Shown: positions 1 through 8,141 of the stretch, in pieces
Numbering within the stretch: the first letter of the stretch is position 1
How the letters are laid out: every line of letters starts with the position of its first letter
Assembly (NCBI RefSeq): GCF_027359675.1
Contig: NZ_CP114786.1
Span: forward strand, 2,112,501-2,176,500
DNA from: Roseibium sp. Sym1
GTDB taxonomy: Bacteria; Pseudomonadota; Alphaproteobacteria; Rhizobiales; Stappiaceae
Direction of reading: 5' to 3'
DNA: 64,000 nucleotides
The notes under the pieces: generated by a model
Told to the model about the DNA's origin: nothing
What the model saw: the letters and a program-made list of their open reading frames with translations, nothing else
Databases searched by the model: none
Translations under genes and position numbers: made by a program

Positions 1-62
1 GCCCCTGCCCGGGATGGGGCCGGGGGCGCGGTCACGCCCGGTCATGTGCGTGACAGAATTTC

Positions 63-1034
63 TCAAAATTCGAATTCCGCCCGCATGGCGGCGTGGAACG
101 AGCCCGCATAATCGCCGTTTTCACTGTCAAAGACCTCGTCCGGCAGGCCGTAGTTGAACACCCTGACGTCCGTCGCCCGGCTGGTCATGGCGGCGCTGGC
201 CAGGATGTGATCCAGCGCCTGGCCCTTGCCTCGGTGAATGACGGTCTTGCGCTTTTCCGGCGGCAGGGCGGCATCGAGCTGGTAAAGGCGGCGCGATTCC
301 AGATCGGGCGACCCGGTGTCGTCCGGATCGGCGCGCAACAGCCGGATCGTGCCGGTTTCGCTGGTGGCGTTGAAGTCTCCGGCAAGCACGACCTGTGCCG
401 CGTCGTCCGCATCGAACAGGTCCTCGACCGCGAGGCGCAGTTCCAGTGCCTGTGCGGTCTGCTTGAGCACGGACAACTGATAGCCCTCGGCCCAGGCAGA
501 AATGGATCTCCAGGAACGGTCTTTGCGCTTGCCGCCCCGGATCATGGCGGCAACCGGTGCGCGCAGGTGCACGCAGAACAGGTGAAGCGGTCTGTCCGTG
601 CCGATATCGATCTCGGTCCTGAGCACCGGCCGGTCGAATTCGATCGTCTGGGGCCGGTCGTAAGGCGGCAGAGCCGTGCCGGGCTGCCATTGCGGCGGGT
701 GCGCGTGGGCCTGGTAAAGGCTTTCAGACTGGCGGATCGGATGGCGGGACAGGACAACCAGATTATGCCGGTCTCCCGGTCCCTTCGCGGACGGCCGTTC
801 GCTGGTGGCGCGGTTGAATGTCTCGTAGGGGGTACCCTCCAGCAAAAGGTCGAGCGCCTGGAATTGCCGCGCCACCATGCCCTTCTGTTTTTGCGCGTTC
901 ACCTCCTGCAGGCACAGGATGTCGGCGTCGAGCTCCAGGATCTTCGGCCTGAGCGCGTCCAGGCGGGGTTTGAGCTCCGCCGGGTCGTGGCGGTCGTTGC
1001 CGAAGGATTCCATGTTGAAGGTCGCGAGTTTCAT
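63..1034 (-). CDS. Endonuclease/exonuclease/phosphatase (EEP) family protein
   Basis: A 323-residue protein with the Mg-dependent EEP fold shared by ExoIII, DNase I and inositol phosphatases. Visible signatures are an N-terminal TFN (Asn7), the metal-binding CLQEVN (Glu44), a central GDFNAT near residue 220, an LDHIL segment near 273 and a C-terminal SFHAAM that sits where the catalytic histidine is expected. There is no signal peptide, so it is probably cytoplasmic. The substrate cannot be told from sequence; it is clearly different from the ExoIII-like gene at 46286-47095. It is divergent from the SEC-C gene that begins at 1124, so the 89 bases between them must carry both promoters. The family call is firm and the function is open. 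Confidence 0.85.
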   Translation of the reverse strand: MKLATFNMESFGNDRHDPAELKPRLDALRPKILELDADILCLQEVNAQKQKGMVARQFQALDLLLEGTPYETFNRATSERPSAKGPGDRHNLVVLSRHPIRQSESLYQAHAHPPQWQPGTALPPYDRPQTIEFDRPVLRTEIDIGTDRPLHLFCVHLRAPVAAMIRGGKRKDRSWRSISAWAEGYQLSVLKQTAQALELRLAVEDLFDADDAAQVVLAGDFNATSETGTIRLLRADPDDTGSPDLESRRLYQLDAALPPEKRKTVIHRGKGQALDHILASAAMTSRATDVRVFNYGLPDEVFDSENGDYAGSFHAAMRAEFEF

Positions 1035-1123
1035 TCACAGGGCCCGGTCGAAGGAAGGATACGGCAGACCATAGCGGCGGAGAACTTCAAGTGGTAGTGA
1101 GCTTGGGAACACCAGGAGAGAAG

Positions 1124-1525
1124 ATGATGACCGGCGAGCCATGTCCATGCGGCAGCGGAGAAGAGTTTGCACTTTGCTGCGAACCGTGTCTGACCGGGAG
1201 CAGCGCGCCGAAAACCGCCGAGGCGCTGATGCGTTCACGGTACGCGGCCTATGTCCGGGAGGACATCGCCTATCTGAAGGCAACTCTGTGGCCGAAATAT
1301 CAGAAGTCGTTCGACGGACCTGGAACGGCGAGATGGGCCGCGGAGAGCCACTGGACAGGCCTCAAGGTCCTGAAAACGGAGAGGGGCGAAGAAGGCGACC
1401 GGGACGGCACGGTGCTGTTCGAGGCCCGCTATCTCTCCGGCGGCAAGCTCACAACGCATCGGGAGTTGAGCCTGTTCCGCAAGAAGTCCGGGCGCTGGTA
1501 TTATGTCGAGGCGGTGCCGGAATAG
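1124..1525 (+). CDS. YchJ-type SEC-C motif protein (UPF0225)
   Basis: A 133-residue protein beginning with the zinc-binding SEC-C knuckle CPCGSG (Cys7, Cys9) followed by Cys18-Cys19, then the body typical of the YchJ family, including an ALMRSRYAAY segment and an HREL(S)-type strand. SEC-C motifs bind one zinc and mediate protein contacts, as in SecA; the cellular role of YchJ proteins is not established. An upstream in-frame GTG at 1091 would add 11 residues, but the ATG at 1124 follows an AGGAGAG ribosome site at 1114-1120 and places the zinc knuckle at the N terminus as usual, so it is preferred. Confidence 0.8.
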   Translation: MMTGEPCPCGSGEEFALCCEPCLTGSSAPKTAEALMRSRYAAYVREDIAYLKATLWPKYQKSFDGPGTARWAAESHWTGLKVLKTERGEEGDRDGTVLFEARYLSGGKLTTHRELSLFRKKSGRWYYVEAVPE

Positions 1526-1613
1526 ACTTGTCTGCTTCTTCGTATCCGGGCAGCGCCTGTTCCCGGACATGCACACCCGGCCTGTTTCAGAAAATCAGGC
1601 CGCGCCTCGCTTG

Positions 1614-1659
1614 AAAAAAGTCCGGTCCCTGCGATTGGCGGCGGAAGCAGGGACCGGAC
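1614..1659 (-). terminator. Strong intrinsic terminator, minus strand
   Basis: Perfect 13-bp stem GTCCGGTCCCTGC (1620-1632) / GCAGGGACCGGAC (1647-1659) with a 14-base loop. The A-run at 1614-1619 becomes a U-tract when read on the minus strand. No minus-strand protein gene ends here, which is the main reason for proposing a small RNA. Confidence 0.75.
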
Positions 1660-1764
1660 CAGACCGCGGACAGAAGGGGAGGCAACCCTCGACATCCGCA
1701 AAGGCCGGTGCTCTTAACCCGGAAGGGTCAAATGGAAGAATCAAGAATAATGTTCCTGATTTGT
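1614..1764 (-). ncRNA. Candidate small RNA with LexA-type operator and intrinsic terminator
   Basis: No convincing gene occupies the 464-base gap 1526-1989, but the minus strand has every part of a short transcription unit. A -35 TTGACA (1799-1794) stands 17 bases before a TCAAAT -10 (1776-1771), predicting a start near 1764. The transcript would fold into an ACCC-TTCC-GGGT hairpin (1728-1717), a nested stem (GCGGA/TCCGC at 1699-1666 enclosing GAGG/CCTC) and a 13-base-pair terminator stem (1659-1620) followed by six U. The length would be about 145-150 nt. A 66-codon minus frame (1701-1501) crosses the terminator and lacks a ribosome site, so an RNA product is favoured. I do not recognise the family. 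The rest of the gap holds a 7-bp hairpin at 1578-1602 after the SEC-C gene. Confidence 0.5.
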
Positions 1765-1766
1765 TC
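1752..1766. promoter_or_regulatory. LexA/SOS-box match GTTC-N7-GTTC
   Basis: The direct repeat GTTC (1752-1755), seven bases, GTTC (1763-1766) matches the known alphaproteobacterial LexA operator. It covers the predicted start point of the candidate small RNA, a position suitable for repression. About two matches to this eight-base pattern are expected by chance in a window this size, so location is the main support. Confidence 0.45.
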
Positions 1767-1989
1767 TCATATTTGACGAGAAATGCGGGCCCTTGTCAAG
1801 GACGAAAAGAGCGGCCAGGACGTTTTCAGCGGACGCGGCCTGCAGGCCCTTGTTTCGACTGGGGCGGACGCCGGCGCCCGGGGGCCTCACACATCTGTGA
1901 AACCTGACCAAGGGTGACCGCTTGATCGCCATAGAATATTAAGTCCCTCATGTCACAAATACGGAAGAGTATTCACAAGGGACCCCTCA

Positions 1990-3417
1990 GTGCGATTTTC
2001 CGCCAATTCCTGGACGAAGCGTTTGCAAAGCGCCGCCTGGCCTCGGGTATTGGGGAAAGGAGGCGGTCAGATCGCCGATTTCCTGCAGGGAAACGGGGGT
2101 GACGGCCAGGCTGCCGGCCGCATGGCCGTGTCGACCTTCGCCGTCAGGATTGCCGGCGCCGCGCTCGCCTATGTCTCGCAGATCGTGCTCGCCCGGCTCA
2201 TGGGCGCCCATGACTACGGCATTTATTCCGTCGCCTGGACCTTCGTGATCGTGCTTGGTGTCATGGCCTGCGGCGGCTTTTCCAGTTCCGCCAACCGGTT
2301 CATCCCGCAATACCGGCAGACAACCGACCCGGACGGATTGCGCGGCTTCCTGCGCACCAGCGGCCTGGTTGCCTTTTTCATCGGCAGTGCCATGGCGGCA
2401 ATCGGGATGGTGCTGGTCCACCTGATGCGCCCGGTGATCGAACCCTATTACGTTCAGCCGCTGACGGTCATTCTGCTCGCCTTGCCTTTCTTTGCGTTCG
2501 GACTGGTCCAGGACGGCATCGCCCGCAGCTATGACTGGCCGTTTCTCGCCATGCTGCCGACCTATATCTGGCGGCCGCTGGCGGTCCTGGTCCTGCTGCT
2601 GGCCGTTGTGCTGGTCGCCGGTGTCCAGGCCGATGCGCTGACCACCGCAATCGTGGCGGTCGCCGCCACGTTCCTGGTCGCAGCCTACCAGTATCTTCAT
2701 CTGCGCAGGCGGCTGGCGCCGCATGTTCCCAAGGGACCCGGCCGGGTGGACCTGAAGACCTGGCTCGCGGTGTCCATGCCGATGCTGATGGTGGACGGTT
2801 TCCTGCAGCTGATCACCAGCGCCGATGTGATCATGGTCAGTTTCTTCCGGGACCCGGACGAGGTGGCGGTCTATTTCGCAGCCTCCAGAACGCTCGCCCT
2901 CGTGCATTTTGTCTATTTCGCCGTTCGTGCCGCTTCCGCGCACCGGTTTTCCGGCTACACCCACAACAAGGACCAGGGTGGACTGGCAGCCTATGTGGAA
3001 AAGGCGACGCACTGGACCTTCTGGCCGTCACTGGTGGCCGGTGCCGGTCTGCTGCTGATCGCGCCGCTGTTGCTGCGCCTGTTCGGGACCGGGTTCGAAG
3101 CAGGCTATCCGCTGATCGCACTCCTGATGATCGGTGTTCTGGCACGGGCATCCGTCGGACCGGCCGACGCGCTCCTGACCATGACGGGGCACCAGAACAG
3201 CTGCGCGGGCATTTATGCCGGAACCTTTTTACTCAATGTTGTTTTGAACCTGATCCTGATCCCGCCGTTCGGGCTGGCCGGGGCGGCGATCGCCACGAGC
3301 CTTGCGATTCTTTTCGAGGCCACGGCCCTTGCCACGGTGGCAAAACGCAAGCTCAATATCACCACATTCGTTCTGCCATTGCTTTTCACCTCCGGGAACC
3401 GACCTGTTGACCGCTGA
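1990..3417 (+). CDS. Polysaccharide flippase (Wzx/MATE-like, PST family)
   Basis: A 475-residue polytopic membrane protein of the MOP (MATE/Wzx/MurJ) superfamily. After about 45 hydrophilic residues the first helices carry AVRIAGAALAYVSQIVLARLM and MGAHDYGIYS, the usual opening of O-antigen or lipid-linked oligosaccharide translocases. Roughly a dozen hydrophobic segments follow, the last in a GLAGAAIATS-type helix near residue 425. It probably moves an undecaprenyl-linked glycan across the inner membrane. Start GTG at 1990 follows AAGGGA. It overlaps the acetyltransferase gene downstream, which suggests coupled translation and a shared surface-glycan pathway. No glycosyltransferases lie nearby, so the glycan is unknown. 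Confidence 0.8.
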   Translation: MRFSANSWTKRLQSAAWPRVLGKGGGQIADFLQGNGGDGQAAGRMAVSTFAVRIAGAALAYVSQIVLARLMGAHDYGIYSVAWTFVIVLGVMACGGFSSSANRFIPQYRQTTDPDGLRGFLRTSGLVAFFIGSAMAAIGMVLVHLMRPVIEPYYVQPLTVILLALPFFAFGLVQDGIARSYDWPFLAMLPTYIWRPLAVLVLLLAVVLVAGVQADALTTAIVAVAATFLVAAYQYLHLRRRLAPHVPKGPGRVDLKTWLAVSMPMLMVDGFLQLITSADVIMVSFFRDPDEVAVYFAASRTLALVHFVYFAVRAASAHRFSGYTHNKDQGGLAAYVEKATHWTFWPSLVAGAGLLLIAPLLLRLFGTGFEAGYPLIALLMIGVLARASVGPADALLTMTGHQNSCAGIYAGTFLLNVVLNLILIPPFGLAGAAIATSLAILFEATALATVAKRKLNITTFVLPLLFTSGNRPVDR

Positions 3418-4537
3418 ACTGCCCAGTTCCGACGAGCATGAAGTTGTCCATTTCGATCCTTTGAGCGCCGAAACGCCGAAGGATGCCTGGCAGGTGCTTG
3501 GCGATCACGCACTCGATCCGAACCCCTTTTTCGGTCCGGCCTTCCTGTGTGCGTTCCTCGAACATATTGGACCGCGGTCGGTCCGGCTTCTTGTCGTGCG
3601 GGAGCGTGCAAGCGGCCGCTGGTTGCTGGGGGCCCCACTCGGAAGGAGGCGGCTCGGCCTTGCCCTGCCGGCCAACGCGACCTGGGCGACGGAATACGCG
3701 CCGCTCGGCACGCCCCTGATACACCCGGATGCGGGCGACGATGCCGTGCGCCGCTTTCTCGAAGCCGGCACCGTGCCCGGCGGCCTGCTTGCCGTGCCCT
3801 ACCTGCCGCTTGAAACGCAGTCGGCGAGACGGCTGAAGAATGCGGCGCCGGACCGGACACTGGTGCTTGCCCGCTCGGCGCGGGCAGGACATGGCACGGG
3901 CGCCGAAGGCACCGCCCAGCTGGCCGAGGCCGACAGCGGCAAACGGCGCAAGGAAATGCGGCGCCTGATGCGCCGGTTGGGAGATCATGGCACGCCGCGC
4001 TTCGTCAGTCTTGCCGGCGCGGAGGCGATCCAGGGTTTCGAGGCCTTTCTGCACCTGGAAGCCGCGGGCTGGAAAGGCCGCACGGGCACGGCGCTGCTCA
4101 GCCTGCCCGAAACCGCCGCCTTCGCACGGCTGGCGGTTCAGCACAGGGCCGGAACGGGGGGTGTGCGTATCGACCAGCTCTGGGCCGGAGACACGCTTGT
4201 CGCAGCGCTGGTCCTGTTCGGGGACGGCGGCAGGGTGTTTTCGTGGAAGATTGCCTTTGACGAGGATTTCGCCCGCTATTCGCCGGGCGCGCAGATTGCC
4301 CTGCAGGCACTGAGGACGAACCTGGCCAGTCCCGGCTTCAAGGAAGCCGACTCGCTGGCCGTCCCGGGTCACAAGATGATTGAACCGCTCTGGCGCGGGC
4401 GGCTCGAAACCGGGACGCTTGTGTATGCGCAAGGCGCGCTCGGCGGCTTGAAACAAAAGCTCGGCGAAGCCGATGTCCAACTCGAACGATCCCTGCGCCA
4501 TGCCGCCAGATCGCTCAAACGGCGCCTGTCCCGGTGA
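3407..4537 (+). CDS. GNAT-fold acyltransferase of the BioF2-like/FemAB type
   Basis: About 376 residues resembling the BioF2-like acetyltransferase family (COG5653), often found with exopolysaccharide or cellulose genes. Clues are the WxVLGDHALDPNPFFGPAF opening, an HxxxxxxGTPLIHPD region, a basic KRRKEMRRLMRRL helix near residue 185 and LEAAGWKGRTGTAL, the GNAT-like core. The open frame extends upstream to 3302 inside the flippase gene, but that part reads as low-quality Arg/Pro/Ser sequence, so the start is taken as TTG 3407 (CTG 3404 possible), overlapping the flippase stop by 11 bases. Probable role is acyl decoration of the glycan handled by the flippase. That is inferred only from position. 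Confidence 0.65.
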   Translation: MTAELPSSDEHEVVHFDPLSAETPKDAWQVLGDHALDPNPFFGPAFLCAFLEHIGPRSVRLLVVRERASGRWLLGAPLGRRRLGLALPANATWATEYAPLGTPLIHPDAGDDAVRRFLEAGTVPGGLLAVPYLPLETQSARRLKNAAPDRTLVLARSARAGHGTGAEGTAQLAEADSGKRRKEMRRLMRRLGDHGTPRFVSLAGAEAIQGFEAFLHLEAAGWKGRTGTALLSLPETAAFARLAVQHRAGTGGVRIDQLWAGDTLVAALVLFGDGGRVFSWKIAFDEDFARYSPGAQIALQALRTNLASPGFKEADSLAVPGHKMIEPLWRGRLETGTLVYAQGALGGLKQKLGEADVQLERSLRHAARSLKRRLSR

Positions 4538-4543
4538 CCGTCT

Positions 4544-6172
4544 TCAACCTTCGTTTTCTGACCGTTCCCGCAGTTTCCGGCGGATGATCTTGCCGGTGGT
4601 GGTCATGGGCAGCGCATCGACGAACTCGATTTCCCGCGGATATTCATGGGCGGACAGGTGCTCCCGCACGAAGCTGCGGATGTCGTCCACCAGGCCGGGC
4701 TTGTCCTGTTCGTCCGGTTTCAGGACGATATAGGCCTTGACGATTTCGGTGCGCAGCGGATCCGGCTTGCCGATGGCGGCGGCCAGCGAGATGGAGGGAT
4801 GTTTCAGCAGGCAATCCTCGATCTCGCCGGGTCCGATACGGTAGCTGGCCGACGTGATGATGTCGTCGTCGCGGCCGACGAAATGCACATAGCCGTCCTC
4901 GTCCAAAATCCCCTGGTCACCGGTGATCATCCAGTCGCCGATGAATTTCTCGGCCGTGGCCTCCGGCTTGTTCCAGTATTCCAGGAACATCACCGGGTCC
5001 GGCCGGCGGATGGCGATCTGGCCGAGCGTTTCCGGCGGCAGGGCATTGCCGGCGTCGTCGATGATCGCGACGTCGTGGCCGGGCGTGGCCTTGCCGATGG
5101 CGCCGGACCGGCTGACCCCGAGGTCGGCCACGGAGCCGAGCACCGCGTTGCATTCCGTCTGTCCGTAGAACTCGTTGACCGGAAAACCGAATTCGTCGCG
5201 GAACCAGTCATAGGTCTCCTTGCCCAGCGACTCCCCGGCGGATCCGACGCTGCGCCAGTCGAGCTGAAAGCGCTTGCCCGGACTGTCGACGGCGCGCAGC
5301 ATCTTGAGAGCCGTCGGCGGGATGAAGGCGTTGCGCACGCCTTCGCGTTCCAGCAGCCGGAAGGCGAATTCCGGGTCGAACTTGCGTGCCGCATGGGAGA
5401 CCACCGGAACACCGAGGCTGAGCGAGGGAAAAAGCGCGTTCAGCAAGCCGCCCGCCCAGGCCCAGTCGGCCGGGGTCCACAGGAGGTCGCCGTCCCTGCC
5501 GAGAAAGTTCTGCGACAGCTGGATGCCCGGCATGTGCCCGAGCAGGACCCGGTGACCGTGCAGGACGCCCTTGGGCTGGCCGGTGGTGCCGGAGGTGTAG
5601 ATCATCAGCGCCGGGTCGTCGGGCGTCGAGGCCAGCGTGTCGAACCGGTCCGATGCTGCCGACAGAAGGGCGTCGAAAGACAGGGCGCCGGTTTCCGGTC
5701 CGTCCACGGACACAACCAGCTCGAGGCCGGGCAGACCGTCCCGGATGTCCGCGAGCTTGGCGAGGCCCGCCGTGTCCGTCACGAGCGCCTTCGCGCCGGA
5801 ATCCCCGAGCCGGTAGGTCAGAGCGTCGAGGCCGAACAGGGCGGCCAGCGGCACGGCGACGGCGCCGATCTTGTAGGCGGCCAGGTGGGCAATCGCGGTT
5901 TCCGGGATCTGCGGCAGCAGCAGCGCAACCCTGTCGCCGCGCGCAATCCCGTGGGCCTGCAGTGCATTGGCGAAGCGGTTGGCGGCGCGGTTCAGCTCCT
6001 GGTGGCTCCAGTCGCGGTGCGTGCCGTCGGCCAGGACCTGCCTTATGGCAAGACGGTCAGGATCCCGTGCGGCCCAGACGTCGCTGACGGCTGTGGCCAT
6101 GTTGTAGGTTTCAGGCAGGGACCAGCGGAACTGGGAAGTCAACGTGTCGTAGTCGCTGGCGCGTTGCAGCAT
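4544..6172 (-). CDS. AMP-forming acyl-CoA synthetase (acetyl-CoA synthetase-like)
   Basis: A 542-residue ANL-superfamily enzyme that activates a carboxylic acid to acyl-AMP and then acyl-CoA. The P-loop-like AMP-binding motif YTSGTTGQPKG lies near residue 200, an FYGQTECN motif near 335, the ITGDQG hinge region near 415, and the C-terminal TTTGKIIRRKLR carries the catalytic lysine. The domain pattern is nearest to medium-chain or propionate/acetate-type ligases; the exact substrate is undetermined. It is transcribed away from xerD with a short gap, on the same strand. In this window it could feed acyl-CoA to the ethylmalonyl-CoA enzymes, which is inference only. Stop is 6 bases from the convergent acyltransferase gene. 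Confidence 0.88.
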   Translation of the reverse strand: MLQRASDYDTLTSQFRWSLPETYNMATAVSDVWAARDPDRLAIRQVLADGTHRDWSHQELNRAANRFANALQAHGIARGDRVALLLPQIPETAIAHLAAYKIGAVAVPLAALFGLDALTYRLGDSGAKALVTDTAGLAKLADIRDGLPGLELVVSVDGPETGALSFDALLSAASDRFDTLASTPDDPALMIYTSGTTGQPKGVLHGHRVLLGHMPGIQLSQNFLGRDGDLLWTPADWAWAGGLLNALFPSLSLGVPVVSHAARKFDPEFAFRLLEREGVRNAFIPPTALKMLRAVDSPGKRFQLDWRSVGSAGESLGKETYDWFRDEFGFPVNEFYGQTECNAVLGSVADLGVSRSGAIGKATPGHDVAIIDDAGNALPPETLGQIAIRRPDPVMFLEYWNKPEATAEKFIGDWMITGDQGILDEDGYVHFVGRDDDIITSASYRIGPGEIEDCLLKHPSISLAAAIGKPDPLRTEIVKAYIVLKPDEQDKPGLVDDIRSFVREHLSAHEYPREIEFVDALPMTTTGKIIRRKLRERSENEG

Positions 6173-6249
6173 GAAGAGGCGTCCGGTGCTGTAAATTTAG
6201 GCAGCGGAGTTTAGGGCGCTCATTGCTGCAGTGCAATAGATCTTGGGAA

Positions 6250-7173
6250 TTACTTCCGGGCCAGCGGATGCGCGCTTTCCACCAGTTCGCGCAGGCGCTC
6301 GTCCAGCACATGGGTGTAGATCTGCGTCGTCGAGATGTCCGCATGTCCCAGGAGCTGCTGAACGACACGCAGATCGGCGCCGTTCTGCAGCAGATGCGAG
6401 GCAAAGGCGTGGCGCAGGACGTGCGGCGACACCTTGCCGGCGTCGAGACCGGCGGCGATGGCAAGCGTCTTGAGCTCCCGGCCGAAATGCTGGCGGGTCA
6501 GGTGGCCGCTGTCGCCGTGGGAGGGGAACAGCCAGGGGCTGTTCTCATAGGCGCCTTCGGCTGCGCGCAAGCCGACATAATCCTTCATGGCGGCCTGGGC
6601 CGGCAGGGAGAGGGGCACCAGACGTTCCTTGCCGCCCTTGCCCTTTATCTCGATCAGCCGCGCATCCCTGAGCGCGGCGGACACCGGCAGGGCAACCAGC
6701 TCGGAGACGCGCAGTCCGGTCGCATAAAGAACCTCGATCAGGGCGTGAAGACGCTGGGCGCGCAGCCGGGCAGCGGCACTTTCGTACGGTTGTTCGGTCG
6801 CGGCCCTGGCGGTTTCGATCAATCGGTCGACGTCGTCGACGCTCAGCACCTTGGGCAGGCCCATGCGCTTCTTCGGTGCGGACAGGGTCCGGGTCGGATC
6901 GTCCTCGCGGCTGCCTTCGGCATAAAGGAACTTGTAGAACTGTTTCAGCGCCGACAATCGCCGCGCCTGCGAGGTTTCCGCAAAGCCCCGGCGGGTCAGG
7001 TCGCTCATGTAGGCGGTGATGTCCTCCGCGGCGGCGGCCGCCAGCGTCTTCCGGCCCAGAAATGCCGAGAAATCCTCCAGGTCACGCCGGTAGCCGGCGA
7101 GCGTGTTTTCCGCCGCGCCACGTTCGGCGGCCAGCATCTCCAGGAAGTTCTCAAGATCGAAGCCGGTTGCCAT
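6250..7173 (-). CDS. xerD: Site-specific tyrosine recombinase XerD
   Basis: A 307-residue tyrosine recombinase that, with XerC, resolves chromosome dimers at dif. All catalytic residues are visible: Arg155 in ATGLRVSEL, Lys179 in the beta-hairpin [10 protein letters not shown], His251-x-x-Arg254 in SPHVLRH, His277 in LLGHADI and nucleophile Tyr286 in TTQIYTHV. The N-terminal core-binding SAM-like domain spans roughly residues 1-90. It starts at ATG 7173 behind GGAAGG. Position beside aroK-aroB is the common alphaproteobacterial arrangement and supports XerD rather than an integron or phage integrase; no att-like repeat or tRNA flanks it. Confidence 0.93.
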   Translation of the reverse strand: MATGFDLENFLEMLAAERGAAENTLAGYRRDLEDFSAFLGRKTLAAAAAEDITAYMSDLTRRGFAETSQARRLSALKQFYKFLYAEGSREDDPTRTLSAPKKRMGLPKVLSVDDVDRLIETARAATEQPYESAAARLRAQRLHALIEVLYATGLRVSELVALPVSAALRDARLIEIKGKGGKERLVPLSLPAQAAMKDYVGLRAAEGAYENSPWLFPSHGDSGHLTRQHFGRELKTLAIAAGLDAGKVSPHVLRHAFASHLLQNGADLRVVQQLLGHADISTTQIYTHVLDERLRELVESAHPLARK

Positions 7174-7191
7174 CTGCGCCTTCCCGATCCC

Positions 7192-7335
7192 CTATCGGCC
7201 GAAGCCTTCCTTCTTGACCCGCACCTCGATTTCCCGTTCGCGCGGATCGACGAAGGTCGCCAGGGAATAGACGGCGCCGTAGCCGAGCGCGCCCAAAAGC
7301 AGCAGCACGAACAGCAGGCGGGTCAGGGTTGGCAC
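7192..7335 (-). CDS. Small single-helix membrane protein
   Basis: A 47-residue protein with one strongly hydrophobic helix (about residues 5-27) followed by a charged tail with REREIEVRVKKEGF. The open frame runs up to 7404, but the upstream part has no membrane-protein character, while GTG 7335 sits seven bases after GGAG, so this start is chosen. It lies between xerD and aroK, ends 18 bases before xerD begins on the same strand, and is likely cotranscribed with it. I recall small membrane proteins at this spot in related genomes but know no function. Confidence 0.6.
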   Translation of the reverse strand: MPTLTRLLFVLLLLGALGYGAVYSLATFVDPREREIEVRVKKEGFGR

Positions 7336-7474
7336 GTCGGATCTCCAGTCCAGGGCGCAGCGAATCGGATACGGGATTGTTTCAACAGGGCCGGGTGGAT
7401 GCAAGGCAAAGCCGAAGCCATCGATCGCCGGACTTCCCCCGTGTCTTTTTTGCCGAATATGCTACAACGCCGCC

Positions 7475-8122
7475 ATGACGAACAACGATAACTCGCGGAC
7501 CCCGAACGAGGGCACCGCCGGACAAAATGCGAAAGCCGTCGACCTTGCCCGCCTGGTCAGCGCCCTTGGGCAGCGATCCATCGTTCTGGTGGGCATCATG
7601 GGCTGCGGCAAGTCGACCGTCGGAAAGCGCCTGGCGCAGCGGCTCGGCCTTGAATTCATCGATGCCGATACCGAAATCGAGCGCGCGGCCAACATGTCGG
7701 TCGCCGAAATCTTCGCGGAACACGGCGAACCCTATTTTCGCAGCGGCGAGGAGCGGGTGATTGCCCGGCTTCTGCGGGAAGGCCCCCAGGTTCTGGCAAC
7801 CGGGGGCGGCGCGTTCGTGAGCGCGGCAACCCGCGCGGAAATCGCCGAGCGGGGCCTGTCGATCTGGCTCAAGGTCGATTTCGACACGGTGATGGCGCGG
7901 GTGCGCCGGCGCTCGAACCGGCCGCTCTTACAGAACCCGGACCCGGAGGGCACGATGCGCAAGCTGATGGCCGACCGCGAACCGGTCTATGCCAAGGCGG
8001 CGCTGACGGTGGTTTCCAAGGACGTGCCGCACGAGTCGGTGGTCGACCAGATCGTCGTCTCCCTTGCGGACTATTTATTCGACAGCGAGGACCAGCCTGC
8101 CTCGCAGACATCGGTCTCTTGA
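7475..8122 (+). CDS. aroK: Shikimate kinase
   Basis: A 215-residue kinase that phosphorylates shikimate at O3 with ATP, the fifth step of the shikimate pathway. Walker A GIMGCGKST spans residues 40-48; the shikimate-binding FIDADTEIE and the GGGAF loop follow, then a lid with RRRSNRPLL and the adenine-binding end. About 33 extra N-terminal residues precede the kinase core, as in several alphaproteobacteria. Product is cytoplasmic. It begins an aroK-aroB-CNNM operon: aroB starts 19 bases downstream. Divergent from the small membrane protein and xerD. Confidence 0.93.
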   Translation: MTNNDNSRTPNEGTAGQNAKAVDLARLVSALGQRSIVLVGIMGCGKSTVGKRLAQRLGLEFIDADTEIERAANMSVAEIFAEHGEPYFRSGEERVIARLLREGPQVLATGGGAFVSAATRAEIAERGLSIWLKVDFDTVMARVRRRSNRPLLQNPDPEGTMRKLMADREPVYAKAALTVVSKDVPHESVVDQIVVSLADYLFDSEDQPASQTSVS

Positions 8123-8141
8123 TATTGATTGGCGTGACAGC

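Noticed and set aside
1660..1740. tRNA-like stretch in the minus strand of the 1.6-1.8 kb gap
   Set aside because: Some text resembles a tRNA (GGTTAAGAGCACCGGCC and a GGTCC arm), but no acceptor stem, anticodon stem or T-arm pair fits, so it is treated as part of the candidate small RNA.
6250..7173. Tyrosine recombinase as a sign of an integrated element
   Set aside because: All features and the aroK-aroB neighbourhood fit housekeeping XerD; no att repeats, tRNA or cargo genes are seen.
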